From positions 124,001-188,000 of the forward strand of contig JOGW01000002.1 of assembly GCA_000721375.1 (NCBI GenBank): DNA of 64,000 nt, written 5' to 3'. Shown here piece by piece: positions 1 to 7,444 of this stretch; within the stretch, counting starts at the first letter, position 1; every line of letters begins with the position of its first letter. This DNA comes from Streptomyces sp. NRRL B-3428 (GTDB taxonomy: Bacteria > Actinomycetota > Actinomycetes > Streptomycetales > Streptomycetaceae). The position numbers were made by a program, and so were the translations under genes. The notes below the pieces were generated by a model. The model made no database searches, was not told the origin of the DNA, and saw only the letters and a program-made list of their open reading frames with translations.

Positions 1-371
1 CCTTGCTGCTCGGCCTTGACGAGATACGGCGGCATCGCGAGCAGGCCGTCCGCGCCGGCGTCCTCGGCGAGCTGCGCGTAACGGATCGCGAGCGCCGTAC
101 CGTATCCGGCGCCCGCGATCACCGGGACCCGTCCGTCGGCCGCCTCGACCGCCGCGGCCACACAGGCCTTGAACTCCTCGGGTGTCACGGCGTGGAACTC
201 ACCCGTACCGCAGACGGCGAACACCGCCGCACCGCCCGCCTCCACGCCCGCGCGCACATGCGCGCGATAGGCATCGAGGCCGAGCCCGCCGTCCGGGCCG
301 AAAGCGGTCACCGGGAAGAACAGCGGTCCGCTGGGGATGCTGAGTCGAGCGGCGAGCGGGGCTGACGTCAC
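1..371 (-). CDS. kdgD: 5-dehydro-4-deoxyglucarate dehydratase, partial
   Basis: N-terminal 123 residues of a DHDPS/NAL-family TIM-barrel lyase; the 3' end lies beyond the window edge. I read it directly on the minus strand from a GTG at 371. Residues such as SGPLFFPVTAF, GTGEFHAVTPEEF and GAGYGTALAI, followed by DGLLAMPPYLV, are typical of KdgD, which decarboxylates and dehydrates 5-dehydro-4-deoxy-D-glucarate to 2-oxoglutarate semialdehyde, CO2 and water. The catalytic lysine would lie in the missing part. The divergent neighbour is a uronate dehydrogenase, which supports a role in oxidative uronate or aldarate breakdown rather than lysine synthesis. Inference from family resemblance and context. 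Confidence 0.82.
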   Translation of the reverse strand, partial: MTSAPLAARLSIPSGPLFFPVTAFGPDGGLGLDAYRAHVRAGVEAGGAAVFAVCGTGEFHAVTPEEFKACVAAAVEAADGRVPVIAGAGYGTALAIRYAQLAEDAGADGLLAMPPYLVKAEQQ

Positions 372-426
372 GGGCTCTCTCCCTGAGCAGCGGCGGACTG
401 GAGTGCACTGCCGCGAGCCGTGCACG

Positions 427-468
427 TTTCTGATCCGCGTCTATATTTCTGAACACGCCCACGCTAAG
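427..468 (-). promoter_or_regulatory. candidate promoter and direct repeat upstream of kdgD
   Basis: On the minus strand a TATAGA hexamer (445-440) lies 17 nt below a weak CTTAGC, a plausible -10/-35 pair. Two copies of TTTCTGA (427-433 and 446-452) lie 19 bp apart, about two helical turns, on either side of the -10, as a regulator site would. The remaining bases between 469 and 561 show no recognisable element. Confidence 0.3.
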
Positions 469-561
469 GCGCCCTTGAGCCGCCGGTCAAGCGCCCCGAC
501 GGGCAACATCATCGGCGAAATCCTTGACTCCGGATGCCCTTCGACAGTGCTCGCCGCCCCC

Positions 562-628
562 TTGACTCGCCCCGGCGGAGATCCATAACGTGTCCACGCA
601 TGTGAATGACGTACATGAATGCGTTCAT
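562..628 (+). promoter_or_regulatory. candidate promoter and inverted repeat upstream of udh
   Basis: TTGACT (562-567), 16 nt, CATAAC (584-589) gives a plausible sigma-70-type promoter facing udh. Downstream is the perfect inverted repeat ATGAA-TGCG-TTCAT (615-628), where a GntR- or IclR-type repressor could block transcription. No such regulator gene is visible inside the window. Confidence 0.35.
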
Positions 629-720
629 CGGGCGCAGGCCGGTGCCCTGGTGGCCTCCGCACGTATACGTTCGTGTGGTTGCGGCCGCACCCGACCACCG
701 GCACCCGAGGAGAGAACCCC

Positions 721-1539
721 ATGCCCGCTCCCCGCACCGTTCTGCTCACCGGCGCCGCCGGTGGCCTCGGCACCCTGATGCGGGGACTGCTGCCCGCGTA
801 CGGCTATGAGCTGCGGCTGCTCGACATGGTCGCGATCGAGACCATGGAGGGCGAACCGGCCGCGATCAAGGCGGACCTCGCGGACAAGGAGGCGCTGCGC
901 GAGGCGGTGCGCGGGGTCGACGCGATCATCCATCTCGCGGGCATCTCGCTGGAGTCCACCTTCGACAAGATCCTCAAGGCGAACTTCGAGGGCACCTACA
1001 ACCTCTACGAGGCGGCCCGCGAAGAGGGCGTACGGCGGATCGTGTTCGCCTCCTCGAACCACGCCGTCGGCTTCACCCCGCGGCCGCGGGGCGACGAGCC
1101 GCTGATCCCGATCGACACGCCGCGCCGGCCCGACACCTTCTACGGTCTGTCCAAGTCCTTCGGTGAAGATCTGGCCCAGTTCTACTGGGACAAGCACGGC
1201 ATCGAGACCGTGTCCGTACGGATCGGCTCCTGCTTCATGGAGCCCACCTCGGTACGGATGCTCTCGGTGTGGATGTCCCCGGGCGACGGCGCACGCCTCT
1301 TCGACGCGGCGCTCACCGCGCCCGGTGTCGGGCATGCGGTGGTCTACGGCTCCTCCGCCAACACCCGTCTGTGGTGGGACCTTTCGAGCGCCCGGGCGCT
1401 GGGGTACGACCCGCAGGACGACTCCGAGCAGTACGCGGAGAAGCTGGTCGCCGAGCAGGGCGAGCTCTCCGAGGACAACCCGGACCACGCGCACCTGGGC
1501 GGTCACTTCTGCACGAATCCGCCCATGTGGCCTTACTAG
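721..1539 (+). CDS. udh: uronate dehydrogenase (NAD-dependent epimerase/dehydratase family)
   Basis: 272-residue extended SDR protein. The Rossmann motif TGAAGGLG lies near residue 10, the catalytic tyrosine and lysine are in YGLSKSFGEDLA, and the conserved RIGSCF block follows. The stretch through LSVWMSPGD and SSANTRLWWD closely resembles characterised bacterial uronate dehydrogenases, which oxidise D-galacturonate or D-glucuronate to the aldarolactone with NAD+. The ATG at 721 follows a GAGGAGAG ribosome site, so longer in-frame upstream starts are unlikely. Divergent from kdgD, the last step of the same oxidative pathway, which strengthens the call. The substrate is inferred. Confidence 0.8.
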   Translation: MPAPRTVLLTGAAGGLGTLMRGLLPAYGYELRLLDMVAIETMEGEPAAIKADLADKEALREAVRGVDAIIHLAGISLESTFDKILKANFEGTYNLYEAAREEGVRRIVFASSNHAVGFTPRPRGDEPLIPIDTPRRPDTFYGLSKSFGEDLAQFYWDKHGIETVSVRIGSCFMEPTSVRMLSVWMSPGDGARLFDAALTAPGVGHAVVYGSSANTRLWWDLSSARALGYDPQDDSEQYAEKLVAEQGELSEDNPDHAHLGGHFCTNPPMWPY

Positions 1540-1656
1540 TCCCCTCGCTGGCTTCCTCGCCGGTCTCCTCGCCGGTCTCCTTGCCGGTTCAAGGCCGCTG
1601 CACGTGCCGCCGTAATTCGTTGTACGGCGCCGTGGGACGCGCTCTAGGCTCCGCTC

Positions 1657-1878
1657 ATGCCCCGACCCCATGGCTTCCGCTACGAAGCGCGCGGCGACGA
1701 CATGGTCGCCATCACCCACCACGGCCGCGCGGCCGCGACGCTGCGCGGTGCGCGTGCGCAGCGGTTCCTGGCCGAAGTGGCCGCGGGTGACGAGCAGTTG
1801 GTCATGGCCCGCTGGACGGGCGCGTACAAGTTCGGCAACGAACGCGTCGCGCGCAACCACCCGCGCAACCGGGGCTGA
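1657..1878 (+). CDS. small conserved hypothetical protein
   Basis: 73-residue basic protein, rich in Arg, Ala and His, with no signal peptide or membrane segment. It has a readable ATG start and typical codon use, and looks like a short actinomycete family, but I cannot name a function. The C-terminal part (RWTGAYKFGNERVARNHPR) is the most feature-rich stretch. The 117 nt before it hold a short imperfect tandem repeat of about 12 nt (ctcgccggtctc, near 1555-1590) right after udh. Confidence 0.6.
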   Translation: MPRPHGFRYEARGDDMVAITHHGRAAATLRGARAQRFLAEVAAGDEQLVMARWTGAYKFGNERVARNHPRNRG

Positions 1879-1966
1879 GCCGCACGAGGGGACGGCTCAG
1901 CCCCGTCGTCCGTGTGCTCAGCCCTTCTCCGCTGCCGCGTCAGCTCCTGACAGCGCCCGGGCCGGT

Positions 1967-2539
1967 TCAGCCCCGGCTGGCCACGTTGGTCTTGTTCACG
2001 TCGCCGACCTTGCAGGACTTGGACGACGGGACCTTCTGTCCGGGGCCGACGACGTACGAACCCTTGACCTCACCGGGCCAGGTGGTTCCGGGCTCGATCT
2101 GGTGCTGGATCAGAAAGCTGTTGGCACGCAGGGTGCCGTCCGGGTCGACGGCAAGGAGAGTGCCCTCGTAGTTCGCGGCCATGGCCGAATTGCCGTTGCT
2201 GACCTCGTACTCGAAGGTGATGGTCCCCATACCGTCGCCCGTCTTCTCCACGACGCAGCCGACGATCTTCACCTCGCCCTTGACCGAGGTGACCTTCCCC
2301 TTGGACTTGGCGGGCGCCGAGGACTTCGGTGCCCCGGGTGCCGGCGCCCCTTCGGTCTCCGTCTCCGTGGGCAGCGGCGGGATGGTCGTCTCCACCACGT
2401 CGACGCCACCCGATCCCCCGCTCGAACCCGAGCTGTCGTGATCGTCGTCGCACCCGCCACCACCTCCGCGCCGCGCGCCGGTCAGCGCGACGACGACCAA
2501 GGTGAACACGGCGACCGCCCGCACATGCCGCAGCTTCAC
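1967..2539 (-). CDS. exported protein with Gly/Ser/Thr-rich linker, probable cell-surface protein
   Basis: 190 residues. The N-terminus is MKLRHVRAVAVFTLVVVALTG, a signal-peptide-like hydrophobic segment, then RRGGGGGC with Cys30 in a poor lipobox context. Low-complexity Ser/Gly/Thr/Pro follows to about residue 80, then a compact domain (about 85-190) with two Cys that could pair. That domain reads as an Ig- or FxLYD-like beta fold (TFEYEVSNGNSAMAANYEGTL), which is a guess from pattern. The start is a GTG at 2539 with GGGGA upstream. It may be a lipoprotein or simply secreted. Confidence 0.62.
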   Translation of the reverse strand: MKLRHVRAVAVFTLVVVALTGARRGGGGGCDDDHDSSGSSGGSGGVDVVETTIPPLPTETETEGAPAPGAPKSSAPAKSKGKVTSVKGEVKIVGCVVEKTGDGMGTITFEYEVSNGNSAMAANYEGTLLAVDPDGTLRANSFLIQHQIEPGTTWPGEVKGSYVVGPGQKVPSSKSCKVGDVNKTNVASRG

Positions 2540-2652
2540 ACTTCCCCCAAGGAACGTAGCCTCCCGCCCTGTTGGGCGTGTCAGGTGCGCGACAGGGTAG
2601 CGGGTCCATATCCGGGTGGTGATCGCGGCGGCGCTCGGTCAGACTGGCGGGC

Positions 2653-3036
2653 ATGATCTCCGTACTACAGAACGTGGCTGTCGACTGTGCCGATGCCTAT
2701 GCGCTGGCACATTTCTGGAGCGAGGTGACCGGGGCCGCGCTGGATCCGGAGAGCGGCCCCGGAGATCACGAGACGCAGGTGACGCTCCCCGAGGGACCGG
2801 CCCTGTACTTCAACCAGGTGCCGGAGCCGAAGACCGTCAAGAACCGCCTCCACCTGTGCCTGCGCCCCAGCACCTCGCGAGAGCCGGAGATCGAGCGCTT
2901 GCTGGGCATCGGGGCCACCTGGGTCGCCGACCGCCGCGAGCCCGACGGCTCGGGCTGGGCCGTCCTCGCCGACCCCGAGGGCAACGAGTTCTGCGTGCTG
3001 CGCAGCGACGCGGACCGCGCCGCGATGTCCCACTGA
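2653..3036 (+). CDS. VOC family (glyoxalase-like) protein
   Basis: 127 residues matching the vicinal oxygen chelate fold of small actinobacterial glyoxalase/dioxygenase-like proteins: an opening ISVLQNVAVDCAD strand, then ALAHFWSEVTG, NRLHLCLRP and the closing LADPEGNEFCVL. These proteins often bind a metal or small ligand, but many members have no assigned substrate. It sits 23 bp before a PfpI-family gene on the same strand, so the two may be co-transcribed. Family call is firm; function is open. Confidence 0.8.
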   Translation: MISVLQNVAVDCADAYALAHFWSEVTGAALDPESGPGDHETQVTLPEGPALYFNQVPEPKTVKNRLHLCLRPSTSREPEIERLLGIGATWVADRREPDGSGWAVLADPEGNEFCVLRSDADRAAMSH

Positions 3037-3059
3037 CCGGCGCACCCACAGGAGTTGAG

Positions 3060-3671
3060 ATGCAGGTAGCCGTAGTCACCTTCGACGGATTCAACGAGCT
3101 CGACAGCTTCATCGCCTCCGCGCTGATCAACCGGTGCCGCAAGGACGGCCTCGAGGCCTTCATCACGACGCCGGCCCCGCAGGTCACGTCGATGAACGGC
3201 GTGGAGGTGAGCGGTCAGCGGCCGCTGGAGTTCATGGCGGAGGCCGATGTCGTCCTGATCGGCAGCGGGATGAAGACGCGCGACGTGGTCGCCGACGATC
3301 GTCTGGTCTCCCGCCTGACCCTCGATCCCGCACGCCAGTTGATCGGTTCGCAGTGCTCCGGCGCACTGGTCCTCGCCCGCCTCGGACTCCTCGACACGAT
3401 GCCCGCCTGCACGGACCGTACGAGCCGCCCGTTCGTCGAGGCGACCGGGGTCACCGTGCTCGACGCCCCCTTCCACGCGGAGGGCAACATCGCGACGGCG
3501 GGCGGCTGCATGGCCTCGCAGTACCTCGCCACCTGGGTGATCACCCGCACACTCGGCGAGGACGCGGCACGCGCCGTCCTCGATTACGTGGCGCCGGTGG
3601 GCGAGAACGAGGAGACGGTCTCACGGGCGCTGCGCAACGTACGCGCGGGCGAACCCGCGACGCTGCACTGA
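3060..3671 (+). CDS. DJ-1/PfpI family protein
   Basis: 203 residues of a class I glutamine-amidotransferase-like fold. It begins MQVAVVTFDGFNELDSF, carries DVVLIGSGMKTRD and has the nucleophile elbow SQCSGALVLA with the expected cysteine. GCMASQYLATW near the C-terminus fits the PfpI subgroup. Members act as chaperone/deglycase-like stress proteins or isonitrile-hydratase-like enzymes; the sequence alone does not choose. The ATG at 3060 follows AGGAGTTGAG. Probably an operon with the VOC gene. Confidence 0.8.
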   Translation: MQVAVVTFDGFNELDSFIASALINRCRKDGLEAFITTPAPQVTSMNGVEVSGQRPLEFMAEADVVLIGSGMKTRDVVADDRLVSRLTLDPARQLIGSQCSGALVLARLGLLDTMPACTDRTSRPFVEATGVTVLDAPFHAEGNIATAGGCMASQYLATWVITRTLGEDAARAVLDYVAPVGENEETVSRALRNVRAGEPATLH

Positions 3672-3726
3672 GCAGCCCGTGACCGCAGCGCAGAACCGCG
3701 CGCGGCGCACAGACCGTCCTTCCCTC

Positions 3727-4037
3727 ATGACCCACGACGACGCACTCCTGTCGGAGCAGCGCGCCTACTACCGCGCCGCCGCCGCTCAATACGACCGGCC
3801 GTACGAGGAGAGGGACGAGTTACGGCAGCTCGGACGCTGACCCCCGCACGGGCGCGTGCGCCCGTGCCCACCGTCCTTCGCCGGCTCGACGACGGCAGCG
3901 ACTACCGCATCGTGAAGGTGTTCCACGAACCCAGCGCGCTGGAGGACGAGCTCACGGCATACGGCTGGACGGCACAGGTGCGGGAGCTGAACGGCAACAT
4001 CCTCGGCATCGCAAAACCCCCGGACGGCAGCTCCTAG
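3727..4037 (+). pseudogene. SAM-dependent methyltransferase remnant with internal deletion
   Basis: The first part (ATG 3727 to TGA 3840, 37 codons) encodes an N-terminus typical of class I methyltransferases: EQRAYYRAAAAQYDRPYEER. From about 3864 to the TAG at 4035-4037, in another frame, the DNA encodes a typical C-terminus of the same family, TVLRRLDDGSDYRIVKVF then HEPSALEDELTAYGW. The central SAM-binding core, normally well over 100 residues, is absent, so an internal deletion and frameshift have destroyed the gene. The junction is a GC-rich run (3841-3866) with gcgcgtgcg/gcccgtgcc near-repeats. The remnant contains a TTA codon. Confidence 0.75.
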
Positions 4038-4058
4038 AGGGCCGCTCACCAAACAGAA

Positions 4059-4091
4059 GGCGCCCGCCTCGCCTCCGGCAAGACGGGCGCC
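4059..4091 (-). terminator. hairpin downstream of the TerD-domain gene
   Basis: Perfect 8-bp arms GGCGCCCG (4059-4066) and CGGGCGCC (4084-4091) around a 17-nt loop, 10 bp past the stop of the minus-strand TerD gene. There is no T tract, which is usual for Streptomyces terminators. It may also stop read-through from the pseudogene side. Confidence 0.55.
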
Positions 4092-4100
4092 CGGTGTCTC

Positions 4101-5324
4101 CTACAGCGCCTGGGCCGCCGGCTTCACCATCCCGCGTACCGTGCGGGACTTCACGAAGTCGCCCATCGCCGTCATCTCCCACTCGCCGGAGAACTGGCGG
4201 ATGAGCTTCGCCATCATCACGCCCGTCTGGGGCTCCGCGCCCGTCAGGTCGAAGCGGACGAGTTCCTCGTTGGTGGCCGCGTCGACCAGGCGGCAGTACG
4301 CCTTCGCGACCTCGGTGAACTTCTGGCCCGAGAAGGAGTTGACCGTGAAGACCAGGCCCGAGACCTCCTGCGGGAGACGGCCGAGGTCGACCACGATGAC
4401 CTCGTCGTCGCCGCCGCCCTCACCCGTGAGGTTGTCACCGGAGTGCTTGATCGCACCGTTCAGGATCGCGAGCTTGCCGAAGTAGCAGCTGTCGATGTGA
4501 TTGCGGTTCGGGCCGTACGCGATGACCGAGGCGTCGAGGTCGATGTCCTTGCCGCGGAAGGCGGGCTCCCACCCGAGGCCCATCTTGACCTGCGAGAGCA
4601 GCGGGCGGCCGCCCTTGACCAGGGACACGGTCTGGTTCTTCTGGAGGCTGACGCGGCCCTTGTCCAGATTGATCTTGCCGCCGGCCGGAGCGGGGGCGGG
4701 CGGAGCGGCCGGGGCAGCGGGGGCGGCAGGCGGAGGCGTCTGGGCCCAGGCCCGCGGATCCGGGGCCGCAGGCGCGGCAGCGGGGGGCGCGACAGGAGCG
4801 GCCGCCGGAGCGGGAGCCGCCGGCTCCTCCACCGAGACACCGAAGTCCGTGGCGATACCGGCGAGTCCGTTCGCGTAACCCTGGCCGACCGCACGCGCCT
4901 TCCACGCCCCGTTGCGGAGATAGATCTCGACGACCACCAGGGCCGTCTCCGCGCCCAGCTGAGGCGGGGTGAAGGTGGCGAGCACGCTGCCGTCGTCCGC
5001 ATTGCGGATCGTGGCCGTGGGCTCGATGCCCTGGAAGGTCTGGCCTGCCGCGTCCGGGCTGGCGGTCACCACGATCTTCTCGATGCCCGGCGGCAGGGCC
5101 GAGGTGTCCACCGTGACCTTGTCGGGCGCGGAGCCGCCGCCCGACTGGTAGGTGACACCGGGGCCCGAAGGCTGGTTGAAGAAGATGAAGTCGTCGTCGG
5201 AGCGCACCTTGCCGTCGGCGGTGAGCAGCAGGCCCGATACGTCGAGCCGCACCGGAGCGGCGACGTCCACCGATACGCGGACGGTGGGCAGCGGAATGTT
5301 CGAGCCGGGGGTCATAGCGGTCAT
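4101..5324 (-). CDS. tandem TerD-domain protein
   Basis: 407 residues with two TerD (tellurium-resistance/stress) domains joined by an Ala/Pro linker. Domain 1 (about 1-165) has RLDVSGLLLTADGKV, SDDDFIFFNQP and VVVEIYLRNGAWKARAVGQGY. The linker (about 168-216) is nearly all Ala and Pro. Domain 2 (about 218-400) has MGLGWEPAF, DLDASVIAYG and the acidic GGGDDEVIVVDLGRLP, the usual calcium-binding-type loop. TerD proteins bind Ca2+ and act with membrane-associated Ter complexes in stress response. The start is ATG 5324; an in-frame ATG three codons later is equally possible. No other ter genes are next to it, but the adjacent Ro/TROVE locus is also stress-linked. Confidence 0.85.
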   Translation of the reverse strand: MTAMTPGSNIPLPTVRVSVDVAAPVRLDVSGLLLTADGKVRSDDDFIFFNQPSGPGVTYQSGGGSAPDKVTVDTSALPPGIEKIVVTASPDAAGQTFQGIEPTATIRNADDGSVLATFTPPQLGAETALVVVEIYLRNGAWKARAVGQGYANGLAGIATDFGVSVEEPAAPAPAAAPVAPPAAAPAAPDPRAWAQTPPPAAPAAPAAPPAPAPAGGKINLDKGRVSLQKNQTVSLVKGGRPLLSQVKMGLGWEPAFRGKDIDLDASVIAYGPNRNHIDSCYFGKLAILNGAIKHSGDNLTGEGGGDDEVIVVDLGRLPQEVSGLVFTVNSFSGQKFTEVAKAYCRLVDAATNEELVRFDLTGAEPQTGVMMAKLIRQFSGEWEMTAMGDFVKSRTVRGMVKPAAQAL

Positions 5325-5386
5325 GCCTGGGGTAACGAGCGAGATCTCTTTGCCGTTCCCTTACCTGCGGCGAGTTTTCGACCTTG

Positions 5387-5410
5387 GCCGTCCGGTTTCC
5401 ATCGGACGGC
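5387..5410 (-). terminator. hairpin downstream of the TROVE gene
   Basis: Perfect 8-bp inverted repeat GCCGTCCG (5387-5394) / CGGACGGC (5403-5410), loop of 8 nt, 69 bp beyond the stop of the TROVE gene in its direction of transcription. Probably a terminator for the Y RNA-TROVE unit; it also lies upstream of the TerD gene. Confidence 0.45.
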
Positions 5411-5478
5411 GGACAGACCGCCACGAACAGGCCGAAGCCCCCGGATCCCGCTCCCACACGGAACCCGGGGGTCCGGCC

Positions 5479-7068
5479 TCACGCGGCCGACCTCCAAGGC
5501 CAGTCCGCGTCCCGCCCCCGCTCCAGCAGCGGCACCATCCGGAAGGCGGCGTCCGAGAGCCCTCCGAAGGTGTGCCGGTTGCGCGTACCCGACGGGCCGT
5601 GGCCCGCCCGGTAGCCCGCGAGGTTCCAGGTGTAGACCGGTACGTCGGCCGGCACCTGCCCGGTCGGGTCGCCGTGGGCGCTGTACGTGTACTGCTCGTC
5701 GGTGACGATCAGCACCCGGTCGTGCCCGCGGTAGAACCGCCGTACCGCCTCGGTCGTATTGGTGCCGCCCAGGTCGCCGAAGCGCTCCAGGACCTTGAGC
5801 ACCGACTCGCCCTTGCGGAACTTCACCGGCGCACTGGTCGATCCGAACTCCACCAGATCCGCCTTCGCGGCCCGCATCGCGACCGCCGCGCCGAACACCG
5901 CGGCGCCGTCGGCGCGGGTGAGCTCGGAGCGGTCCGACATCTTCGAGAAGAACATCGAACCGGACCGGTCCACCAGGACCAGCGTGCGGCCGGGCAGCTT
6001 GGGCACATGGGACAGCGAGTGCGCGAGCGCCTGCTCCAGCGGGTAGGCCCAGCGCAGCGACGGGGCGTGCCGGTACGCGGCCAGGTACCGGAACGGGAAC
6101 TGCCGCGAGCGGCGTACCTGCTCCGGGTCCGAGATCTTCGCCGCGACCTCCGCGGCGACATCATCCGAGACCCCTGCCTCGTCGAAGTTGCGCAGGTTGC
6201 GTACGAGCGCCATGGCGCCCATCGACGGGATCATCGCCTCCCAGGCCGCCTTGTCCATCGGCCCCTGCAGCCAGCCGGCCAGCGCCTCCCAGGTCATGCC
6301 CGCCTCGGCGAGGCGCGCGGGACCGTCGGGGGCCGTGACCACGGCCCGGCGCGCGGCGACCGGCAGTTCCATCAGCTCGCGGTGCGCGGCCAGCACTCGG
6401 TTGGAGGTGGGCGGAACCGCCGTCTCCGGGTTATGCCGGCGATCGAGCGCGTACCGGAACAGCTCGCCCTGCCACGCCTTGTCCGGATCGGGCGCGGCGT
6501 GCACCAGGTTGAGGATGTCGCCGAAGCGGTAGCCCTTGCTCGAAGTGTCGTACTTCAGCAGGGACTTGCCGTGGTAGAGCCGGCGCACCGCGTCCGAGAC
6601 GCCCCGCTTCACGGGCTTGGGGATGGCACGTCCGTACGTCGAGGTCCAGTAGCCGAGCAGTTCGCCGGGCTCGTCGGGGCGCTGCAGGACGGACGCGACG
6701 ACCGAGCGGTTCGACGGTCCGTCCGTGGCGCCCGCGTCGAGCCGCGCCTTCACGTACTCGGCGGCGCCGACCAGCGAGGCCGTCCGCATGTTGCCCTCAC
6801 CGCGCAGCCAGCCGAGCAGTCCCGCGGTCCAGGCCGGGTCCTCGACGGCGAGCTTGCGCACAAGGCGTACGAAGCGGTCGTCGCTGTCCGTGCCCTTCTC
6901 GTAGAAGGTCCGCTGGCCCACCATGTTCGCCACCGCGAGCAGGAAGAGCTCGGAGCGCTCCTCGCGCTCGTAACCGCGTCCGCCCTCGTAGGTGCGCAGG
7001 GTGCGGCCGGTGGACGTGACGCGCGAAGTGCCGCGTGCACGAGTGAACTTGGTGTTGAAGCGCGCCAT
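5479..7068 (-). CDS. rsr: TROVE domain protein, Ro60 orthologue (Rsr)
   Basis: 529 residues. The N-terminal TROVE/HEAT-repeat region (about 1-370) includes TYEGGRGYEREERSELFLLA and LLGWLRGEGNMRTASLVGA, which form the ring that binds misfolded RNA and Y RNA. A C-terminal von Willebrand A domain follows with an intact MIDAS: LVLVDRSGSMFF (DxSxS) and downstream VTDEQ. Bacterial Ro proteins bind Y RNAs and, in Deinococcus and Salmonella, tether polynucleotide phosphorylase for structured-RNA decay, especially after stress. I use ATG 7068 because GGGGGG lies just upstream and the longer reading runs into Y RNA flanking sequence. Two Y-RNA-like genes precede it on the same strand, the nearest 70 nt upstream. 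Confidence 0.9.
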   Translation of the reverse strand: MARFNTKFTRARGTSRVTSTGRTLRTYEGGRGYEREERSELFLLAVANMVGQRTFYEKGTDSDDRFVRLVRKLAVEDPAWTAGLLGWLRGEGNMRTASLVGAAEYVKARLDAGATDGPSNRSVVASVLQRPDEPGELLGYWTSTYGRAIPKPVKRGVSDAVRRLYHGKSLLKYDTSSKGYRFGDILNLVHAAPDPDKAWQGELFRYALDRRHNPETAVPPTSNRVLAAHRELMELPVAARRAVVTAPDGPARLAEAGMTWEALAGWLQGPMDKAAWEAMIPSMGAMALVRNLRNFDEAGVSDDVAAEVAAKISDPEQVRRSRQFPFRYLAAYRHAPSLRWAYPLEQALAHSLSHVPKLPGRTLVLVDRSGSMFFSKMSDRSELTRADGAAVFGAAVAMRAAKADLVEFGSTSAPVKFRKGESVLKVLERFGDLGGTNTTEAVRRFYRGHDRVLIVTDEQYTYSAHGDPTGQVPADVPVYTWNLAGYRAGHGPSGTRNRHTFGGLSDAAFRMVPLLERGRDADWPWRSAA

Positions 7069-7137
7069 GAGAATCCCCCCGAATTCATAGAGACAAGAAA
7101 GGAGAAGCAAGAAGTACGGAGGCATTTCGGCAAAGGG

Positions 7138-7273
7138 GTGCCCGAGATCGGAATCGGCGACGGTGACAGTCAGCTGCTCTAACCAATTGAGCTACACCGA
7201 CCCGAAGTCGATGACGGGACTCGAACCCGCAACCCGCTGATCCAGAAGTAGCCGTCGCCTGCGCACCGGGCAC
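7138..7273 (-). ncRNA. yrlA2: bacterial Y RNA, YrlA-type, copy 2
   Basis: Read on the minus strand. Outer stem GTGCCCG (7273-7267) pairs perfectly with CGGGCAC (7144-7138). Next is the 5' internal-loop motif GTGCGCA, then a perfect inner stem GGCGACGG/CCGTCGCC, with GATTCCGATCT as the 3' side of the internal loop. Inside lies a tRNA-like module in permuted order. The T arm comes first (stem GCGGG/CCCGT, loop TTCGAGT), then acceptor 3' strand CATCGAC, a short TTCGG cap, acceptor 5' strand GTCGGTG (7 bp), TA, and the D arm GCTC-AATTGGTTA-GAGC. This matches the Ro-binding stem plus tRNA-mimic plan of YrlA RNAs. Ends are set by the outer stem; true transcript ends are unknown. Confidence 0.88.
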
Positions 7274-7302
7274 TCCCGCCAAGAAATGCATCAATTTGTG
7301 GT

Positions 7303-7437
7303 GTCCAGAGATCAGTTCGGCGGAACTACGAAGGTGCTCTAACCACTGAGCTACTCCGGCATGAATGCCGAAGGCAGGAATCGAACCTGCGACCGCCCCA
7401 TTATGAGTGGAAGTAAGTCCTGCCTGCGCACCTGGAC
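7303..7437 (-). ncRNA. yrlA1: bacterial Y RNA, YrlA-type, copy 1
   Basis: Same architecture as copy 2 with a different stem sequence. Outer stem GTCCAG (7437-7432) pairs with CTGGAC (7308-7303). The internal-loop motif GTGCGCA is identical. The inner stem GGCAGGACT/AGTTCCGCC has one mismatch, and GAACTGATCT is the 3' loop side. The permuted tRNA module has T arm GCAGG-TTCGATT-CCTGC, acceptor strands TTCGGCA and TGCCGGA (7 bp with wobble) closed by TTCA, then TA and the D arm GCTC-AGTGGTTA-GAGC. A hairpin CCA-CTCATAA-TGG (7410-7398) precedes the T arm and looks like a Met-type anticodon loop. Helices are kept while bases change between the two copies, which is strong evidence for real RNA structure. 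Confidence 0.88.
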
Positions 7438-7444
7438 GTCTACG

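Noticed and set aside
625..1860. Minus-strand 411-residue frame opposite udh
   Set aside because: High-GC antisense frame with no family motifs; the uronate dehydrogenase on the plus strand is complete.
7085..7294. Minus-strand 69-residue frame containing VAQLVRA
   Set aside because: This peptide is the well-known translation of tRNA D-arm sequence; the frame lies over Y RNA copy 2 and has no protein character.
7141..7440. Two ordinary tRNA genes (T arm, D arm and 7-bp acceptor stems are visible)
   Set aside because: The arms are in the wrong order and the acceptor strands are joined by a short loop, so neither can be a standard tRNA; both fit Y RNA tRNA-like modules.
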